From NCBI GenBank assembly GCA_004297625.1, contig SCTY01000035.1, positions 1-57,847 on the forward strand: 57,847 bases of DNA. The letters run 5' to 3'. The notes below the pieces were generated by a model, which was not told the DNA's origin, ran no database searches, and saw nothing but the letters and a program-made list of their open reading frames with translations. This document shows, in pieces, positions 19,698-28,451 of this stretch. The position numbers and the translations under genes were made by a program. Each line of letters begins with the position of its first letter. The stretch's first letter is position 1. The stretch comes from Betaproteobacteria bacterium. GTDB taxonomy: Bacteria > Pseudomonadota > Gammaproteobacteria > Burkholderiales > SG8-39.

Positions 19698-20895
19698 TAG
19701 TCTCTCCCGGGAGTGCACCTAGCGGATTGCTTGCAGGTCGGCCCATATATTCGGACCACTCCTTGTAGAAGGCTCTCATCAACGCATCATCCAAGCTTTT
19801 CATCTCATCGTGACGGGCCATAATTCCGTAACGAGATGCGCCGCATCGGTTAGATTTTTCTACGGCCTCAACGGCCACAACATCCTCGGGCAAGTTACGA
19901 CCGAATGGGCCCCAAAATTGGTTATGGTGATTAATACGTATTAGTCGATCTTCAGCCGATTCGCCCTTTATCCCTAATCCGCGCTGTTCTACAAGTGTCT
20001 GATTCGGACTTATGGCGTTTGAAGTGTCAATGCGGAGCACGGTCGCCCGGCAGAGGATCGTGGTGTCTGGGAAGAGGTCAACGACCCGAAACTCTCCAGG
20101 GGTCAATCCAGGCAGCGTTCTTTCATCGCGACGGCCGAGGCCCTTAACCCGCTCATACCGTTGCTTCATGGGTGTCAGCGTGCCGTGGCAATTTGGATAT
20201 ATCTTCCATCTCCGCTCATAAAACTCGTCGTTGCTCATTGCAATATTGCGGTTTAGGAAGTGGAGATACTCGTGGTAGATCTCCATATTTGTTTCAAACC
20301 ATTGCTTCCAATTTGCGTTTATTACCGTCTTATGGAGATGAAACACTTCTAACTCCTTCGTCCCCATAACGTCTTCGAGGATCTCGAAAGCGTCTCCAAA
20401 ATATTCGTCAAACGGTGATCCTTCGTCATTGAGATTTATGAAGATCATTCCTAGCTTGATCCCCACCTTGACCTCACGTAGTCCCATCCCGTCCTTGCAA
20501 AGGCCGGCTTGTTCATATCCGCTGGCTCGTGGCATCGCAATACACCTGCCGCGTGTGTCATAGGTCCACGCATGAAACAAGCATCTCCACTGCTCGGCGT
20601 TACCTCTGGGCGCACGAACTACTGTCGCGGCACGATGTGAGCAAGAATTGATAAATGCTCGGATGCCACCCTCCTCGGTTCGTACCAGTACGATTGGATA
20701 TCCGGCATGTTCTACTGTCCGAAAGTCGAAGCGGGTTGGCAGCTCGCTCTCATGGCAGGCAAACTTCCATGTGGCGCGTTTAATCCGTTCTTGTTCTAGC
20801 TCAAAGATACCGGGGTGCGTATAGACGGTTGAACTAACGAATTCGTCGTCCTGTAACCGAGGACGCGCTGTCCATTCATGTGCAGATCGCGACAT
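19681..20895 (-). CDS. Rieske aromatic-ring-hydroxylating dioxygenase, alpha subunit
   Basis: A 404-aa catalytic subunit. The Rieske cluster ligands are C-S-H (about residue 85) and C-L-F-H (about 105). The catalytic iron motif is W-F-E-T-N-M-E-I-Y-H-E-Y-L-H (about residues 203-216); the spacing H-x3-H and a glutamate where many family members have aspartate set it apart from naphthalene-type enzymes. No ferredoxin or reductase gene is in the operon, so housekeeping or distant partners must supply electrons. The genes around it supply transport and downstream processing. The substrate is unknown, probably an aromatic acid. Confidence 0.87.
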   Translation of the reverse strand: MSRSAHEWTARPRLQDDEFVSSTVYTHPGIFELEQERIKRATWKFACHESELPTRFDFRTVEHAGYPIVLVRTEEGGIRAFINSCSHRAATVVRAPRGNAEQWRCLFHAWTYDTRGRCIAMPRASGYEQAGLCKDGMGLREVKVGIKLGMIFINLNDEGSPFDEYFGDAFEILEDVMGTKELEVFHLHKTVINANWKQWFETNMEIYHEYLHFLNRNIAMSNDEFYERRWKIYPNCHGTLTPMKQRYERVKGLGRRDERTLPGLTPGEFRVVDLFPDTTILCRATVLRIDTSNAISPNQTLVEQRGLGIKGESAEDRLIRINHHNQFWGPFGRNLPEDVVAVEAVEKSNRCGASRYGIMARHDEMKSLDDALMRAFYKEWSEYMGRPASNPLGALPGETNAANR

Positions 20896-20956
20896 ACCGC
20901 CTCCTCATTGAGCCGCAAAGTGAAGTCCGCAGGATTTTGCCTCGGACCTACGACGT

Positions 20957-21784
20957 CTAAACATTAAAGACTTCCAGTTGGTATCGACGCGCCAATCGCG
21001 CCAAAGTTACTCGGAAGATTAAGTCGCTTAGTAAGCCTAGGATGCTCAGGGTGATTAGGCCGGCAAAGATCTGATCCACCTGAAGCAACATGCGCGACTG
21101 CATGATGAGATATCCAACGCCGCTTTCTGCCGCAATGAGCTCTGCAGCTACGATCGCCATAAAAGATAGTCCTAATGCCGCACGCATTCCTGTGACGATG
21201 TATGGAATAGCACTTGGCAACACGATATGCAGAAAGGTTTGCAGGTGGGATGCACCGAGACAGGCGGCGGCTCTCTCACGTATGACCGGCATGCTTGTGA
21301 CTCCCGCAACGGTATTGATGAGTACAACAATCGTTGCTGTGTAAGCCACGAGGAAGTATTTGGCGAATTCTTCGATACCGAACCAGATCAACACCAATGG
21401 GAGCATTGCGACGGGTGAAAGAGGTCGTATTAGCTCCAGCGGCGCAGAGAGCACGTCGTTAATCCAGAGGAAACGGCCCATAAGCAGACCTAGGACAATT
21501 CCAATGAAGCAACCCATGAAGTAGCCGATCAATATGCGGCGCATGCTGGCCGCAATGTCCGAAAGAAGCTCCCCGGATTCAAGTAACTTCCAAAGGGTGC
21601 TGGCTACTGTTCCAGGGGAAGGCAACAAAAATGGATTTATTACGAACGAATGAAGGAACTGCCAAATAACCAAGAGCAGCAAGAAAGCCCCTGAGACGCG
21701 AAGGACTCGTGCCGACACCAAAGATCTAAGTAATGGGAACGTTGTGCGGCCTTTCTGAATCCGCTCCACCTCTGATCCAGTCAT
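20957..21784 (-). CDS. ABC transporter permease (SsuC/TauC type)
   Basis: A 275-aa inner-membrane permease with six predicted helices and the cytoplasmic EAA loop (RERAAACLGASHLQTFLHIVLPSAIPYIVTG in order, about residues 165-195) that contacts the ATPase. It belongs to the family importing nitrate, sulfonates, taurine and aromatic acids. Its start overlaps the ATPase stop by 4 bp. With the neighbouring ATPase and NMT1-like binding protein it forms a complete importer. Confidence 0.88.
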   Translation of the reverse strand: MTGSEVERIQKGRTTFPLLRSLVSARVLRVSGAFLLLLVIWQFLHSFVINPFLLPSPGTVASTLWKLLESGELLSDIAASMRRILIGYFMGCFIGIVLGLLMGRFLWINDVLSAPLELIRPLSPVAMLPLVLIWFGIEEFAKYFLVAYTATIVVLINTVAGVTSMPVIRERAAACLGASHLQTFLHIVLPSAIPYIVTGMRAALGLSFMAIVAAELIAAESGVGYLIMQSRMLLQVDQIFAGLITLSILGLLSDLIFRVTLARLARRYQLEVFNV

Positions 21785-22608
21785 GAGTTGTTCAGCGCGC
21801 GCTCTAGTCTGGCGCTCGTGCCAGGGGTGTGGAGTAGAAGGTCTATCTCTTCCGTCAGATCGCTAAACGCTCCAGACATAGGGTTCCGCGGTCGGGCGTT
21901 TGGAACACATATATCGCGTAGAACGCGAGCATTTGGACCACGACTAAATACAATGATGCGGTCAGCGAGACGCACGCATTCGAGGATATCGTGCGTCACG
22001 AAGATGATGGTCTTTTTCGTTTCTTGCCAGATTCTCTCCAATTCACTCTGTAGAAGGGCTCGCGTCTGAGCGTCCAACGCTCCAAATGGTTCGTCCATCA
22101 GCAGTATTTGTGGGTCAATAGCTAAGCCGCGCGCTATTTGCACGCGCTGCCTCATTCCGCCAGAAAGTTCAAACGGCATGCGCGACGAAAATGCTTGAAG
22201 GCCAACTAAGCTAAGTAAGGCATTGGCTCGCGCCTGCCGAGTTCGTCGTTGGGTCCCCGCCATTTTTAGACCAAACTCCACATTCTCTTGAACCGTCATC
22301 CATGGAAATAAAGAGCCTTGCACATCCTGGAAAACCACCGTACGCCGGGAATCGGGCCCCCCTATTGGGGTTCCCGAAAGGAGTATTTCTCCGTCGGTCG
22401 GCTTCTCAAATCCGGCCAGCATGTTGAGCACGGTACTTTTCCCGCATCCACTCGGGCCCAGGAGGAAAACGAACTGCCCCGGTTCAATGCGAGCGTGGAG
22501 ATTACGGACGGCGGTAATACATTGGCCGTCCCTTGTCGCATAGGTCTTTGTCACGTTACGAATGTCAATGACGCCGTCGTCCGCCACGATCAACCTTGCC
22601 TCTAACAA
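21781..22608 (-). CDS. ABC transporter ATP-binding protein (SsuB/TauB type)
   Basis: A 275-aa ATPase with Walker A GPSGCGKST (about residue 53), Q-loop VVFQDVQGSLFPW, signature LSGGMRQRV (about 150) and Walker B ILLMDEPFGALD, followed by the H-loop FVTHDI. The pattern is that of the nitrate/sulfonate/taurine importers. It energises the adjacent permease and lies 34 bp downstream of the binding-protein gene. Confidence 0.92.
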   Translation of the reverse strand: MLEARLIVADDGVIDIRNVTKTYATRDGQCITAVRNLHARIEPGQFVFLLGPSGCGKSTVLNMLAGFEKPTDGEILLSGTPIGGPDSRRTVVFQDVQGSLFPWMTVQENVEFGLKMAGTQRRTRQARANALLSLVGLQAFSSRMPFELSGGMRQRVQIARGLAIDPQILLMDEPFGALDAQTRALLQSELERIWQETKKTIIFVTHDILECVRLADRIIVFSRGPNARVLRDICVPNARPRNPMSGAFSDLTEEIDLLLHTPGTSARLERALNNS

Positions 22609-22642
22609 TCAATCAATAGCAGGTCAGAGCGGGACCGAAACC

Positions 22643-23659
22643 TCAGGAGCCTCCGGCTAGCGCTGGGTCAACCGAACGGAGATATCTCCTATCAAACATT
22701 TCCTTTTCAGGCCGAGGCATCGTTTTTAGTTTGCCCCGTGCGTGTAGAAACTGAGAGATCTCATCCACCAGACGGGCGCTGTCTTCGTCATAGCCAACCA
22801 CGAATGGGTTTATCTGTATCGTATTCATCACAACGCTGGGCTCTGTGCGCAGCTTGCGAGCAACTATCGCTGCCGCGTCCTCAGGATTGCTTTTCGTGTA
22901 TTGAATACTCTCTTGAAGCGCACGTATCACTTTGCTGACCGTTTCCGGATTACTTTCCGCGAACGCTTTGTTAGCGGTTAGATAGATGTTTTCGGTGAAA
23001 TAACCCCGCGAAGTTGCGAGAATGCGGGCCTTGTCGCTCATCGCCTTTTGCGCAAGTGCCGGGTATGGAACCCAGAGAAAAAAGCCATCGATCTGACCGG
23101 ACACGAATGCAGATAAGGTTTCGTTAGGGCTTAGATCCAATATTTTTAGCTGCTTGGCGTCGATACTGTGTTTCTTTAGATAGCTGTACAAAAAGAACTC
23201 AGCTGAGGAGCCCAATCTCGTCGCGATCTTTTTTCCTTGTAGATCTGCCGGCGACTTAATCGAACTCGATACGACGGCGGCCTGATAATCGGGGGCGGCA
23301 AAAAGCCGACCAACACCGACCGCGTCACCGTCATTCCAAAGAATCACCGACGGCAATACTGCGCTCGCGACAAATGAGGCACGAAGTGTCTTAAACGCAA
23401 GCATTGCATCGGCGCCGGACGGGAAGATTCGCTGAGTAACGTTGACGCCCTGCTTCTTAAATAAGCCCTTCTCGACAGCGACGATTACTGGCAAGTAGGA
23501 TGGATCTGTACCTGTAAGTATTAAGACCTCCTGAGCTCGCGCTGCGCCTGTTACCCCAAGCATCGCGCATAGGCCAATGGCGACGAGTCGGCTCAGTGCT
23601 TTGGCAATCGCAAACCCTTTACCTTGCCGTTTTGTAACCGCATTCTCGTGACAGTTCAT
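22643..23659 (-). CDS. ABC transporter periplasmic substrate-binding protein (NMT1/SsuA-like)
   Basis: A 338-aa periplasmic protein of the NMT1/THI5-like group. The signal peptide runs through LSRLVAIGLCAMLGVTGAARAQ, with cleavage after ARA expected. The mature part has PVIVAVEKGLFKKQGV and the SPADLQGKKIATRLGSSAE motif common to this group. The ATG was chosen because GAGGAGGAC lies just upstream; a longer frame exists. It delivers the substrate to the permease downstream. Specificity cannot be read from sequence. Confidence 0.88.
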   Translation of the reverse strand: MNCHENAVTKRQGKGFAIAKALSRLVAIGLCAMLGVTGAARAQEVLILTGTDPSYLPVIVAVEKGLFKKQGVNVTQRIFPSGADAMLAFKTLRASFVASAVLPSVILWNDGDAVGVGRLFAAPDYQAAVVSSSIKSPADLQGKKIATRLGSSAEFFLYSYLKKHSIDAKQLKILDLSPNETLSAFVSGQIDGFFLWVPYPALAQKAMSDKARILATSRGYFTENIYLTANKAFAESNPETVSKVIRALQESIQYTKSNPEDAAAIVARKLRTEPSVVMNTIQINPFVVGYDEDSARLVDEISQFLHARGKLKTMPRPEKEMFDRRYLRSVDPALAGGS

Positions 23660-23696
23660 GGTAGTCCTCCTCCTCAGGTAGGACGCATCGCAAGCT

Positions 23697-24089
23697 TTAG
23701 CCATCAAAAGCAACCGCTTCAATCTCCACCAAAATATCCGGGGATGCCAGTTCGTTTACACCGATCAATGTACTAGCTGGTTTGAAGCTTCCAAAAAACT
23801 CTTGCCGTATAGGGTTAATTGCGTGTCGATCAGTAGTGTTCAGTAAATAAATGGTCACTTTGGCAACATTCGCAAACGTCATATTGGCCGCATCCAGGCA
23901 AGCCTTCATATTCGTCAAGGCTTGGCGCATCTGGCCCCGTACGTCACCCTTCGCCACGATCCGGCCGTGTTCATCGAATGCCACGCAACCAGAGATAAAC
24001 AAGAAGTCACCGCAGCGAACGGCATCGGTGTAATGGCTGATGGGTTGACTAAGATCCGCCACTCGAAGCTCTTGTCGACCGCGCTTCAT
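23697..24089 (-). CDS. RidA/YjgF-family protein
   Basis: A 130-aa trimeric-fold protein of the Rid family. It has SHYTDAVRCGDFLFISGCVAFD in order near the N-terminus, R-Q-A-L-T-N-M-K in the middle and a C-terminal DILVEIEAVAF strand. The key arginine seen in RidA proper (R-x-C/V near residue 105) is not evident, so imine hydrolysis is doubtful; other Rid subfamilies act in catabolic pathways. It overlaps the gntR stop by 4 bp. A Rid protein here hints at a nitrogen-containing substrate or an enamine intermediate, which is inference. Confidence 0.82.
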   Translation of the reverse strand: MKRGRQELRVADLSQPISHYTDAVRCGDFLFISGCVAFDEHGRIVAKGDVRGQMRQALTNMKACLDAANMTFANVAKVTIYLLNTTDRHAINPIRQEFFGSFKPASTLIGVNELASPDILVEIEAVAFDG

Positions 24090-24808
24090 CTAGATGACCC
24101 ACTTGCTCGGACAGCACCTTCGGATTTGGCTAGGCTCCTGCTTTTCTTTCCGGCAGGCAGAGTTTTCGCTCTATTTATCAACGTCCATATCTCGTTGAAC
24201 GCGCGCTCTATATGGTCTCTGAGGGTCAATTCCGCTAGTTCCGGATCCCTTTTCTTTAGCGCAGATACCAAGGATCGATGCTTACTCTCCCTCAGTTCTG
24301 CCATTCCGTGCGTCACCAAGAAAACCCGTAAGTACGGCTCAAGAGCTGCAGATAGCCGCTGAATTTCAGATTGCAGCCGCGGCATGCGTGATTGAATGCA
24401 AATTAGGCTATGGAATTCTTCGTGTATCCGTAGCCACTCGGATGTATTGCTCTCGCAACTTTCCATTCGATCGACGAGCATAGATAACCTCTCCAACGTC
24501 GTAGGCGAGAGGTTCGTAACGGCAGCTCGAGCCGCCACACCTTCCAACGCGCCGCGCATCAAAAAAATTTCCCTAACGTCGTTCAGGGTCATCTTTGTCA
24601 CGATGACGCGCCGGTTGGATTCAATGCTCACTAGCCCTTCCGCGCTTAAATGCTTTAGGGCGTCGCGTACGGGGATGCGGCTGAGACCAAGGTGATTAGC
24701 TATCTCTTGCTGAACGATTGGTTGTCCGCCGGCGAAGCCGCCGGACAGTATCTGTTCACGTAAGTAGTCGTAGGCAGCGCGCTCCGCGGTTTTAGAAGGT
24801 CCAAGCAT
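24086..24808 (-). CDS. GntR-family (FCD) transcriptional regulator
   Basis: A 240-aa regulator with an N-terminal winged helix (AAYDYLREQIL, then LGLSRIPVRDALKHLSAEGLV, about residues 10-62) and an all-helical FCD effector domain (LMRGALEGVAARAA, HEEFHSLI, DHIERAF). FCD domains bind a metal and small organic acids. It is the first gene of the minus-strand catabolic operon and probably represses it until the substrate or a product is present. The ATG at 24808 lies inside a palindrome, implying autoregulation. A longer frame upstream is AT-rich and rejected. Confidence 0.88.
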   Translation of the reverse strand: MLGPSKTAERAAYDYLREQILSGGFAGGQPIVQQEIANHLGLSRIPVRDALKHLSAEGLVSIESNRRVIVTKMTLNDVREIFLMRGALEGVAARAAVTNLSPTTLERLSMLVDRMESCESNTSEWLRIHEEFHSLICIQSRMPRLQSEIQRLSAALEPYLRVFLVTHGMAELRESKHRSLVSALKKRDPELAELTLRDHIERAFNEIWTLINRAKTLPAGKKSRSLAKSEGAVRASGSSR

Positions 24809-24825
24809 TATGTATACAATTATGC
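24805..24825. promoter_or_regulatory. probable GntR operator of the catabolic operon
   Basis: GCAT, TA, TGTATACA, ATT, ATGC gives a nearly symmetrical site around the 8-bp palindrome TGTATACA (24811-24818). FCD-type GntR proteins often bind TTGTATACAA-like cores. The site includes the gntR start codon, so binding would block the promoter and translation start region. AT-rich DNA upstream could hold the promoter. Confidence 0.55.
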
Positions 24826-25041
24826 AAATATTCCAAAAAGTCAAGGCACGCGCTGCTGGCTGGTCACGAATGTCTTGCTTCAGTACGACCTTGGCCCGCC
24901 GACGACATGGCGCTCGGCGGCGAACTCGCTTATTGGTATGGACGCAATCGTTCGCTTGCCGGCTTTAGCCTAAGTGCAGCACAGCAGGTAGTCGGCGCTG
25001 CCAATTTCGGATCGGAAGCTCAACAGCTACTAGGGGGGCTA

Positions 25042-25393
25042 TTAGCGCACCAGCAGCACCGGAACGGCGCTGAGCGCCGCGGCCTTGAGCGCCACCGAGC
25101 CGACGAGCGCATGGTGCGCGGCGCCCAGGCCGCGCGTGCCGAGCACCATCAGCTCCGCAGCCGTCTGCTCGGCAAGGAGCGCGATCTCGGTCGGCGCGTC
25201 GCCCACGCTGAGATGCAGGCGGTGGGCGATGCCGGCGCCGCGGAGAATTTCGCGCGCGCGGCTCGCCGCCGCCTCGCCCGCGGCGCTGCTCCACTCGTGG
25301 ATCACGTCGTCGTGCGGCGGCAGCAGGCGCGCCAGCAGGCCGAGCGGCGGCTGGACGTACACGAGCTCCACCTGCAGCTCGCCGAGCCATTCG
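25042..25393 (-). pseudogene. 3' part of a tandem universal stress protein gene split by an IS
   Basis: The second UspA domain, from WLGELQVELVYVQPPLG to the C-terminal VLGTRGLGAAHHALVGS (ATP-loop motif) and VPVLLVR stop. Read together with the piece at 27811-28345, after removing the IS and one copy of the 5-bp duplication, the frame is continuous (VVAWRE then WLGELQ). This part has no promoter of its own except whatever the IS may provide. Confidence 0.85.
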
Positions 25394-25468
25394 TGTCACG
25401 GGTCACGCAATAATCCCCAGGTGTGGTCAGCGAATTTTCCCCACCCCCTTTTTCATGGAGGGTGGCTG

Positions 25469-26809
25469 ATGTTTGTGGAATCGGAAGTCGGAAGTGTCAC
25501 GATCGCGCCCCAAGGCGAACAACCTGGGGAGCAAGAGATGGTGCATCAGGAGCGCTGGGCGGAGGTCCGGCGGTTGCGGTTGGAGGAGCAGATCTCGGTC
25601 TCGGAGATCGCTCGGCGGCTGGATTTGGATCGCAAGACCGTGCGGCGCTGTCTTCGGCAAAGCGAGTGGCGGGCCTATGAACGGCTGCCAAGGGCCGAGA
25701 CGTTGCTTACCGAGCACGCGCAGTTCCTTGCCGAGCGGGCGGCGCAAGTGAACTACTCGGCGAGGATTCTTTACCAGGAGCTGCGCTCGCGGCGCGGCTA
25801 CCGGGGGAGCTACGAGACAGTGAAGCGCTTTGTGGCGCCGCTGCGCGAGGCGGGGCGGGCGGAAGAGCTTTGCCAGATGCGCTTCGAGACGGGTCCGGGC
25901 GAGCAGAGCCAGATCGATTGGGGGCAACTGGGGACGCACTTTCGCGCCCAGCCGGTGACGCTGCACATCTTTGTGCTCACCCTGGGGTTCAGCCGCCGGG
26001 GGTTTTACTACGCCTGCGCCGATGAGCAGATGTCGCAGTTTCTCGAGGCGCACGAGCGCGCCTTTGAGCACTTCGGGGGCCTGACGCGCGAGCACCTGTA
26101 TGACCGGCCGCGCACGGTGTGCTACCCCGACGCCGAGGGCCGCCGGGTCTGGAACCCGACCTTTAAGAGCTTCGCCGAGTACTGGGGCTTTGAACCGCGG
26201 CTTTGCCGAGCGTATCGGGCGCAAACGAAGGGCAAGGTCGAATCGGGGGTGAAGTACGTCAAGCGCAACTTTCATCCGGGGCGCAGCTTCGTGGACATCG
26301 TGGATTTCCAGGAGCAGCTCGATCAATGGAACGCCGACATTGCCGATCAGCGCGTGCACGGCACCACGCACGAGCTGCCGATCGAGCGCTTTGCGCGCGA
26401 GCGGGAGCATCTCACGGCGCTCGCCGGCCAGCCCGGGTTTGCACTCGCCCGCAGCGTGAGCCGCATCGTCGCCGAGGACTGGCTGGTGAGCTTTGCGGCG
26501 AACCGCTACTCGGTGCCGTTTCGCCTGATCGGGCAGACGGTGAGCGTGCAGCGCGAGGGCGAGTGGCTGCGAATCCGGCACCGCGACGAGCTCGTGGCCG
26601 AGCACCCGCTGCTCGCCGGCAAGCACCAGGTGCGCATCCTCCCCGAGCACGGCCCCGGGGCTGCCGCCCGCAATCAGAGAAGCCGCCGCTCGGCAGCGTC
26701 ACCGGCGCCAGGGGAGCAAGCGGCGCTGCTGCCGCAGGTCGAGATCCGGGATCTTGCGCTCTACGAGAGCCTTTGCGCGCCCGCTGGGCGCGAGGAGGTG
26801 CTGTCATGA
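25469..26809 (+). CDS. istA: IS21-family transposase IstA
   Basis: A 446-aa DDE transposase. The N-terminal HTH (EEQISVSEIARRLDLDRKTV in order, about residues 38-57) binds the ends. The rve integrase core has the first acidic residue in SQIDWGQL (about 150), a further acidic region around EHLYDRPRT, and the last glutamate in KGKVESGVKYVK (about 260). A C-terminal beta-barrel (WLVSFAANRYSVP) follows. GGAGGGTGG precedes the ATG. The stop overlaps the istB start. Confidence 0.93.
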   Translation: MFVESEVGSVTIAPQGEQPGEQEMVHQERWAEVRRLRLEEQISVSEIARRLDLDRKTVRRCLRQSEWRAYERLPRAETLLTEHAQFLAERAAQVNYSARILYQELRSRRGYRGSYETVKRFVAPLREAGRAEELCQMRFETGPGEQSQIDWGQLGTHFRAQPVTLHIFVLTLGFSRRGFYYACADEQMSQFLEAHERAFEHFGGLTREHLYDRPRTVCYPDAEGRRVWNPTFKSFAEYWGFEPRLCRAYRAQTKGKVESGVKYVKRNFHPGRSFVDIVDFQEQLDQWNADIADQRVHGTTHELPIERFAREREHLTALAGQPGFALARSVSRIVAEDWLVSFAANRYSVPFRLIGQTVSVQREGEWLRIRHRDELVAEHPLLAGKHQVRILPEHGPGAAARNQRSRRSAASPAPGEQAALLPQVEIRDLALYESLCAPAGREEVLS

Positions 26810-27588
26810 GCCCCGCGCAACTCGAGCGTCTGGGCGAGCACCTGCAGCGGCTGCGCCTTTTCAAGAGCCGCGAGCGGCTGGAAGCCCTGCTGCAAGAGGC
26901 CGCCTCCGAAGAACTCTCCTTCGCGGATTTCCTTGACCGCGTGCTGGGCGAAGAGGTCGCCTCCAAGACCGCCAAGAACATCACCATGCGCACGAACCTC
27001 GCGCGCTTTCCGTTCGTGAAGAGCCTGGAGGCCTTCGACTTCGCCTACCAGCCCTCGCTCGACAAGAAGCAAATCCAAACCCTTGCCTCCTGCCACTACA
27101 TCGAGCACGGCGAGAACATCGTGGTTCTCGGCCCGCCCGGAGTCGGGAAGTCGCACTTGGCGGTGGGCTTGGGCCTGAAGGCGATCGAAGCGGGCTACCG
27201 GGTGCTCTTTTGCACCGCCGCGGGGCTGATCGCGAATCTCACCAAGGCGCTTGCCGAAGGCCGGCTCGAGGAGAAGATCAAGCTCTATAGCGTGCCGCGT
27301 CTTTTGATCATCGACGAGATCGGGTACCTGCCGATCGAGCGCCAGGGGGCGAACCTGTTCTTCCAGTTGATCTCGCGACGCTACGAGCGCGGCCCCATGA
27401 TCCTCACCAGCAACCAGAGCTTCGGCGCCTGGGGCGAAGTCTTCGGCGACCGCGTGATCGCCACCGCGATCCTGGACCGCGTGCTGCACCACGCGATCAC
27501 GATCAACATCCGCGGCAACTCCTACCGCCTGAAGGACAAGCTCAAGGCAGGGCTGGTGCGGCCCGAGGAACCGGCGCCGATCACTTGA
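26806..27588 (+). CDS. istB: IS21-family helper ATPase IstB
   Basis: A 260-aa DnaC-like AAA+ protein that assists IstA in target selection. Walker A GPPGVGKSHLA (about residue 107), Walker B LLIIDEIGYLP (about 168) and sensor-1 LTSNQSF are intact. The N-terminal helical domain (LERLGEHLQRLRLFKSRERLEAL in order) is typical. The ATG overlaps the istA stop (ATGA). It appears functional. Confidence 0.93.
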   Translation: MSPAQLERLGEHLQRLRLFKSRERLEALLQEAASEELSFADFLDRVLGEEVASKTAKNITMRTNLARFPFVKSLEAFDFAYQPSLDKKQIQTLASCHYIEHGENIVVLGPPGVGKSHLAVGLGLKAIEAGYRVLFCTAAGLIANLTKALAEGRLEEKIKLYSVPRLLIIDEIGYLPIERQGANLFFQLISRRYERGPMILTSNQSFGAWGEVFGDRVIATAILDRVLHHAITINIRGNSYRLKDKLKAGLVRPEEPAPIT

Positions 27589-27810
27589 GCAAAGAACCGC
27601 GCTGTGGATTTGTGGACGATGCGCCTGCGGCGCAACGCCTCGCTTGCCGTGGAAAACCCTGCGGGTTTCCCACCGCGCGAGGCTTCGCCCACAGCCTCCA
27701 CAGCGGCAGCTATCAATGTTTTAAAAAAACTCGGGAACAACCCCGAGCTTTCAACCAGGGTGGGGAATTTTCAATGACCACAACTGGGGAAATCTGAATG
27801 CCCCTTGACA

Positions 27811-28345
27811 ATTCGCGCCAGGCGACGACCTGCGCGAGCGCGCGCAGCGCCGGCTCGGAGCCGTCCATGCCGACGATGAGCTTCAGCCCGGCGCCGAAGC
27901 GCGCCGGAAGGCGCGCCTCGGGCTTGACGAGCAGCGTCGGTACCGCGGCCGCGTGCGCCACGCGCAGCGCCACGGAGCCCAGCGGAAAACCGTGCAGCGC
28001 GCCCTTGCCGCGCGTGCCCATGACGATGGCGCGCACGCCGAGCGATGCGGCTTCGCGCACGATGCTGTCGGCAGGGAAACCGAGGCGCACCGCGCCCCGG
28101 GCGCCGGCGAGCCTCGCGAGCGCCGGGCGCAGCTCCTCCGCGCCGGCCTCGAGCAGCGCCGCCTCGACCTCGCTCGCGTCGAGCACGCTCTCCGGCCAGA
28201 TCGTCACCGGCCGAGCCTGGACATTGAGCGCCGTGGGGGCAAGGGAGACCGCGCCGCGGTAGCCGGCGAGCAGCTCCACGGCGCGCAGGGCGGCCGGCGA
28301 GCCGTCGAAAGGCACGAGCAGCGGCACGCGGTCCATTGGGCGCAT
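27811..28345 (-). pseudogene. 5' part of the tandem universal stress protein gene split by an IS
   Basis: The first UspA domain (DRVPLLVPFDGSPAALRAVE; ATP loop MGTRGKGALHGFPLGS) plus the start of the second (LKLIVGMDGSEPALRALAQ) up to VVAWRE, where the IS21 element enters. Fused frames downstream of that point are IS sequence. ATGs at 28345 and 28336 are both possible; the latter has AAGAAT 7 bp upstream. The original protein would have been a two-domain USP of roughly 290 aa, of the type found in dormancy regulons. Confidence 0.88.
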
Positions 28346-28357
28346 TCTTACACGGGT

Positions 28358-28371
28358 TAGGAATCGTCCTA
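28358..28371. promoter_or_regulatory. palindromic operator candidate between usp and receiver genes
   Basis: TAGGAatcgTCCTA is a perfect 5-4-5 palindrome, extended by GT/AC-like flanks. It is 12 bp upstream of the first usp ATG and 81 bp upstream of the divergent receiver gene. It is not an FNR site. NarL/LuxR-type regulators often bind such short palindromes, so the kinase/regulator pair at 16-18.6 kb is a candidate binder; this is inference. Confidence 0.4.
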
Positions 28372-28451
28372 CCCCCGAAGCGGCGCTTTCCGAGGGTGTT
28401 TTCAGCCAGCGCCGATAGGGCGGCTCGCGCGGCGGCGGCACACTGCAGCCC

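Larger units (their letters stand above)
18650..24900. other. lower-GC catabolic island
   Basis: From just after the response regulator to just before the broken usp gene, base composition drops visibly (many A/T-ending codons, AT-rich spacers such as the one near 24830). The neighbours on both sides are very GC-rich. The segment carries one eight-gene operon on the minus strand for uptake and oxidation of an aromatic-type compound. No integrase, tRNA or flanking direct repeat was recognised. 18607-18749 and 24850-25041 are spacers with nothing identifiable. Confidence 0.65.
25394..27810. mobile_element. complete IS21-family insertion sequence
   Basis: A 2417-bp element with imperfect terminal inverted repeats beginning TGTCA at both ends. 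The two 36-bp end segments share TCCCCAG-TGTGGTCA and continue into a shared TTTTCCCCACCC block. It is flanked by the direct repeat ATTCG (25389-25393 and 27811-27815), a 5-bp target duplication of the size IS21 members make. It carries istA and istB overlapping by 4 bp. About 200 bp after istB hold no gene. The intact ends, intact genes and exact duplication suggest a recent insertion. Confidence 0.93.

Noticed and set aside
24850..25041. Possible gene or attachment site between the catabolic island and the broken usp
   Set aside because: No frame with protein-like composition, no tRNA end and no direct repeat matching the left edge of the island were seen.
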